From assembly GCA_035507915.1 (NCBI GenBank), contig DATJNS010000147.1, positions 1 to 53,465 of the forward strand: a stretch of 53,465 bases of DNA. The letters are read 5' to 3'. The DNA is from JACQAI01 sp035507915 (GTDB lineage Bacteria; Pseudomonadota; Alphaproteobacteria; Elsterales; Elsteraceae). The position numbers and the translations under genes were made by a program. Positions 50,853 to 53,465 of this stretch are shown here, in pieces. Numbering within the stretch: the stretch's first letter is position 1; each line of letters starts with the position of its first letter. The notes below the pieces were generated by a model that worked only from the letters and a program-made list of their open reading frames with translations, made no database searches and had not been told where the DNA came from.

Positions 50853-51773
50853 ATGCCACAGCTCAGCGCCAAGAAGCGCGCGCAACTGCGCAACGCCGCC
50901 TTTGCCTACGTGGACTCGAAGGGGCGGCGACGCTTGCCCATCCACGACGAGGCGCACGTGCGCAATGCGCTCGCGCGCTTCAGCCAGACGAAATTCGAGG
51001 ACGATGCGGCGCGCGAGCGCGCGCGCAAGCGGCTCCTGACCGCGGCCAAGAAGTACGGCATCGTGCCGATCGGGTTCATCACCGGACAGCTTGCGACCGA
51101 ACGCCAAGCGGGCGAGTCCAGCGGGCGCGCCGGGGTGGTGCGCGGCCTGCCGAGCGGTCAGGTCACCTTCCTGCTGAGCGACATCGAGGATTCCACCGGT
51201 CTGCTCCGCCGCCTGGAGGACGGCTACGCCAAGCTCCTCGATGACGTGCGCCGCCTCCTCCGCCGCGCGGTGCAGCGGTCGGGTGGCAAGGAAGTCGACG
51301 CGCGCGCGGACGAGCTGTTCGCCGTGTTCAAGCGCGCGTCCGGTGCGCTCGCGGCTGCCCTGGCGATCCAGCGGCGGGTCGGCGCACGATCATGGCCGGC
51401 CGGCGCCAAGGTGCGGCTCAGGATCGGCATCCATACCGGTCGTCCGACGCTGACCGACGGCGGCTATGTCGGGCTGGCCGTGCACACGGCGGCCCGCATC
51501 TGCTCGGCCGGTCACGGCGGTCAAATCCTGCTCTCGAGCGACGCGCTACGCGCCGTCGAGGCCTCGGCGCCGCGCGACGTCGGCTTTCGCAGCCTCGGCG
51601 CTCACCGGCTCCAGGGCCTGCCGGAGCCGCAGCCGCTGTTCCAGCTCGAGGCGCCCGACCTGCCGGGAGACTTCCCGGCACCACGGACCACCAAAGGGTC
51701 GGCCCGTGCTGGACCAGCGATCGATGCTCGCGGTTCGAACCGCGTGGCTCGAACACGGTCGCGTTCGCGATAG
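50853..51773 (+). CDS. DUF6582-class III adenylate/guanylate cyclase fusion
   Basis: 306 residues. Residues about 10-80 (FAYVDSKGRRRLPIHDEAHVRNAL, then ARKRLLTAAKKYGIVPIGF) match the domain I know as DUF6582. A class III cyclase domain follows at about 100-265: metal Asp D110 (LLSDIEDST), second Asp D153 (RADELFAVF), and H211-T-A-A-R215, where the usual transition-state Asn is His while Arg is kept. This His form is frequent in a subset of bacterial cyclase-like proteins. A basic tail ends the protein. It probably makes cAMP or is a cyclase-like regulator; activity needs testing. Confidence 0.85.
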   Translation: MPQLSAKKRAQLRNAAFAYVDSKGRRRLPIHDEAHVRNALARFSQTKFEDDAARERARKRLLTAAKKYGIVPIGFITGQLATERQAGESSGRAGVVRGLPSGQVTFLLSDIEDSTGLLRRLEDGYAKLLDDVRRLLRRAVQRSGGKEVDARADELFAVFKRASGALAAALAIQRRVGARSWPAGAKVRLRIGIHTGRPTLTDGGYVGLAVHTAARICSAGHGGQILLSSDALRAVEASAPRDVGFRSLGAHRLQGLPEPQPLFQLEAPDLPGDFPAPRTTKGSARAGPAIDARGSNRVARTRSRSR

Positions 51774-51836
51774 CCGACCCCTCGGGTTCAGCCCGCACGC
51801 CGCCGGCGTCGTGCGGCTCGGCCGACGTCCGGCAGC

Positions 51837-52322
51837 TCAAACGTCGCGCGCGAGATAGCGCACGGTCTTGCGGCCGCCGTGGATCGCGGCGCGGCCGACC
51901 TCCGCGAAGCCGCAAGCCGCATGGAAGGCGTCCGACAGCGGGTTGGGCGGCTCGCGGTTCACCTCGCAGACGACGCGCCGGTGGCCGGCCGCGGCGGCGC
52001 GCGCGAACAGCTCGTCATAGAGGGCGCGCGCATAGCCGCGGCCGCGCGCCGCCGGGGCGACCACGACGCGATCGACATAGACGAAGCGGCGATAGCGCGC
52101 GCGGAACCATGCATGGTTCGGGCTGTCGTAATCGGCGGTCTCGTCCAACGCGAGCAGGAACGCGTCGACCGCGCCGATGCGGCGGGCGTGAAACGCCTGA
52201 CGCAACAGCGCCGCCAACCGCTCGGGCTCGAGCCACGACAGCTCGACCGCGTGGGCGTTGTTGAGCGCCAGCACGGCCGGTTCGAGATCGGCCGAGACCG
52301 GCAGCGACGTGATCGGTGCCAT
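51837..52322 (-). CDS. GNAT family N-acetyltransferase
   Basis: 161 residues from ATG 52322. The acetyl-CoA site appears as VYVDRVVVAPAARGRGYARALYDELFARA, followed by HRRVVCEVNREPPNPLSDAFHAACGF. The pattern is close to a group of GNATs annotated for unknown small substrates. It lies 14 bases after dapA on the same strand, so it is probably co-transcribed with it. Confidence 0.92.
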   Translation of the reverse strand: MAPITSLPVSADLEPAVLALNNAHAVELSWLEPERLAALLRQAFHARRIGAVDAFLLALDETADYDSPNHAWFRARYRRFVYVDRVVVAPAARGRGYARALYDELFARAAAAGHRRVVCEVNREPPNPLSDAFHAACGFAEVGRAAIHGGRKTVRYLARDV

Positions 52323-52336
52323 ACGCCGCGCGCCTC

Positions 52337-53239
52337 CTACGCCGCGCGCTGGTCGGACAGCAGCCGGTCGAGCTGCGTCGCCAGGCCGGCGCTGATGCCG
52401 GTCATCGGCAGGCGCAGCTCGGGCGAGGCGATCAGGCCGCGCCGCCACAGCACGTGCTTGATCGGCGCCGGGTTCGGCTCGGCGAACAACAGGCGCACGC
52501 CGTCGACCAGGCGATCCCACGCCGCGCGCGCCTCGACCAGCCGGCCGGCGCCGACGTGATCGCGCACCGCGGCGAAGCCGGCGGGATCGACATGCGCGGT
52601 CGCCAGGATGCCGCCGTCGGCGCCCTGCGCGAGCGCGCCGTAGAACAGCGCGTCGTCGCCGGTCAGCACGGCGAAGCCGAGCGGCCGGCGGCGCACCAGG
52701 TCGGCGCTCTGCGCGGTGTCGGCGCAGCAATCCTTGACGCCGACGATGTTGGGCAGCGCCGCCAACCTCAGCAGCGTGTCGTTCGCCATGTTGACGCCGG
52801 TGCGGTAGGGGATGTTGTAGACCAGCACCGGCCGGTCGGTCGCGCCGGCCAGCGCGGCGAAATGGCGATGCAGCCCCTCCTGCGACGGCCGCGAGTAATA
52901 GGGGCAGGTGATCAGATAGCCGTCGACCGGCCAGGACGCGGTCGCCGCGAGGCGCTTCGCGAGTCGGCGCGTGTCGCTGCCGCACAGGCCGAGCAGCACC
53001 GGCCGGCGGCGCGCCGGCGCGCCCGCCACGATCTCGACGACGCGCGCGGTCTCGTCGTCATCGAGCACCAGGCCTTCGCCGGTGGTGGCGGCGAGGATGA
53101 CGCCGTCGATCGGCTGTGCGGCGTAGTGCGCGGCCAGCCGCGCCAGCGAGCGCTCGTCGAGCGCACCGTCGGCGAACGGCGTGATCAGCGGCAGCCAGAT
53201 GCCGGCGAACGTCGTCGGGGTCGATGATGGTTGGTCCAT
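52337..53239 (-). CDS. dapA: 4-hydroxy-tetrahydrodipicolinate synthase family protein
   Basis: 300 residues, TIM barrel. Schiff-base lysine K169 in VGVKDCC, Y141 and R146 in YNIPYRTG, and the TTGEG substrate loop are all present, so it looks catalytically competent. DapA condenses pyruvate with aspartate semialdehyde at the start of lysine and meso-diaminopimelate synthesis; related aldolases share these residues, so the exact reaction is likely but not certain. ATG 53239 follows GAGGAG. A short leader ORF and a minus-strand terminator precede it (53287-53413), suggesting attenuation. Confidence 0.9.
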   Translation of the reverse strand: MDQPSSTPTTFAGIWLPLITPFADGALDERSLARLAAHYAAQPIDGVILAATTGEGLVLDDDETARVVEIVAGAPARRRPVLLGLCGSDTRRLAKRLAATASWPVDGYLITCPYYSRPSQEGLHRHFAALAGATDRPVLVYNIPYRTGVNMANDTLLRLAALPNIVGVKDCCADTAQSADLVRRRPLGFAVLTGDDALFYGALAQGADGGILATAHVDPAGFAAVRDHVGAGRLVEARAAWDRLVDGVRLLFAEPNPAPIKHVLWRRGLIASPELRLPMTGISAGLATQLDRLLSDQRAA

Positions 53240-53286
53240 GTCCTGCTCCTCGGATGCGGGTGGCCGATGCGGAGCAGGCGTTGGAC

Positions 53287-53315
53287 AAAAAAATACCCCG
53301 TCCGAATCGGCGGGG
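53287..53315 (-). terminator. terminator/attenuator ahead of dapA
   Basis: On the minus strand CCCCG-CCG-ATT-CGG-A-CGGGG forms a stem with one bulge (53315-53296), then TA and seven T (53293-53287). It lies between a 23-residue leader ORF and dapA, 47 bases before the dapA ATG, the placing expected of an attenuator. Confidence 0.75.
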
Positions 53316-53341
53316 CCCTGGGTGATCGTGACGGTGCGTGG

Positions 53342-53413
53342 TCAGCGCAGACGCAGTCCCCCGAGCCCGGCGACGCCAGGCTTTCGCGACTTCGGGAGGA
53401 TGTTACGGCGCAT
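53342..53413 (-). CDS. short leader peptide upstream of dapA
   Basis: 23 residues from ATG 53413 to TGA 53344-53342, with five Arg and two Lys (opening MRRNILPKSRKPG). GGAGGA at 53426-53421 is seven bases before the ATG, an ideal ribosome site. The stop lies 26 bases before the terminator stem. A TTGACA on the minus strand at 53448-53443 may be a -35 box, but no good -10 follows. It is most simply a regulatory leader peptide; whether Lys, Arg or ribosome state is sensed is unknown. Confidence 0.6.
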   Translation of the reverse strand: MRRNILPKSRKPGVAGLGGLRLR

Positions 53414-53465
53414 GGTGCGATCCTCCGCTGCCGTCCGGCCGCTGTCAATCGCGGGCCACCGAGCG

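Noticed and set aside
48823..50859. Minus-strand open frame across the OPT gene
   Set aside because: Asp/Arg/Gln-rich shadow of a membrane protein gene; the OPT motifs on the plus strand are clear.

Overview
The window is very G+C-rich, gene-dense chromosomal DNA. It most resembles an alphaproteobacterium of the Rhodospirillales/Hyphomicrobiales kind. This rests on the gyrA-coaD pair, an MlaA lipoprotein, BluB, an otsB-GH15-otsA trehalose operon, a type III PKS with an ICMT-like methyltransferase, and many small lipoproteins of alphaproteobacterial style. The genus cannot be fixed from the sequence. Nothing looks like a prophage, plasmid or integrated island: no integrase, transposase or CRISPR array was seen, and there is one tRNA (Lys, UUU). 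The window holds about 60 protein genes.

Layout. 1-5.6 kb: end of an unknown gene, VOC protein, mlaA, phytanoyl-CoA-dioxygenase-like protein, DUF502 protein, then type III PKS - ICMT methyltransferase - lipoprotein. 5.6-10.7 kb (minus strand): MBL hydrolase, then an operon of cupredoxin-like secreted protein, membrane EAL phosphodiesterase and outer-membrane barrel. 10.8-17.7 kb: a complete peptide-type ABC transporter with an amidase. 17.7-21.8 kb (minus): small conserved protein, a candidate structured RNA, SNase-like protein, aldo/keto reductase coupled to bluB, peptidoglycan-binding protein, CHRD lipoprotein. 22-26.7 kb: small signalling and envelope genes (REC, PilZ, lipoproteins), an unusual formyltransferase, an alpha/beta hydrolase, tRNA-Lys. 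26.9-31 kb: otsB-GH15-otsA. 31-34.4 kb: coaD and gyrA (minus). 34.5-38.3 kb: thioesterase, cyanase, lactate permease, REC-Hpt protein. 38.4-43.4 kb: exported proteins, a Cys-rich DUF6901-like protein with a GNAT, a dCache-PAS sensor lacking an output domain. 43.4-48.7 kb: ssb, HtrA-like protease without signal peptide, SnoaL-like protein, uvrA. 48.9-53.5 kb: OPT transporter, DUF6582-cyclase fusion, GNAT, and dapA with a leader-peptide/terminator region.

How the parts work together. Most operons are tightly coupled by 1-4 base stop/start overlaps (TGATG, ATGA, GTGA): PKS methyltransferase/lipoprotein, EAL/barrel, the ABC genes, AKR/bluB, otsB/GH15/otsA, gyrA/coaD, DUF6901-like/GNAT, PilZ/small protein. 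The items most worth following up are the short ORF plus terminator ahead of dapA, the four-hairpin intergenic element with a U-tract near 18.2-18.34 kb, the cupredoxin-EAL-barrel operon, and the heptad-repeat foldback between cynS and lctP. All calls come from reading the sequence; no database search was run.
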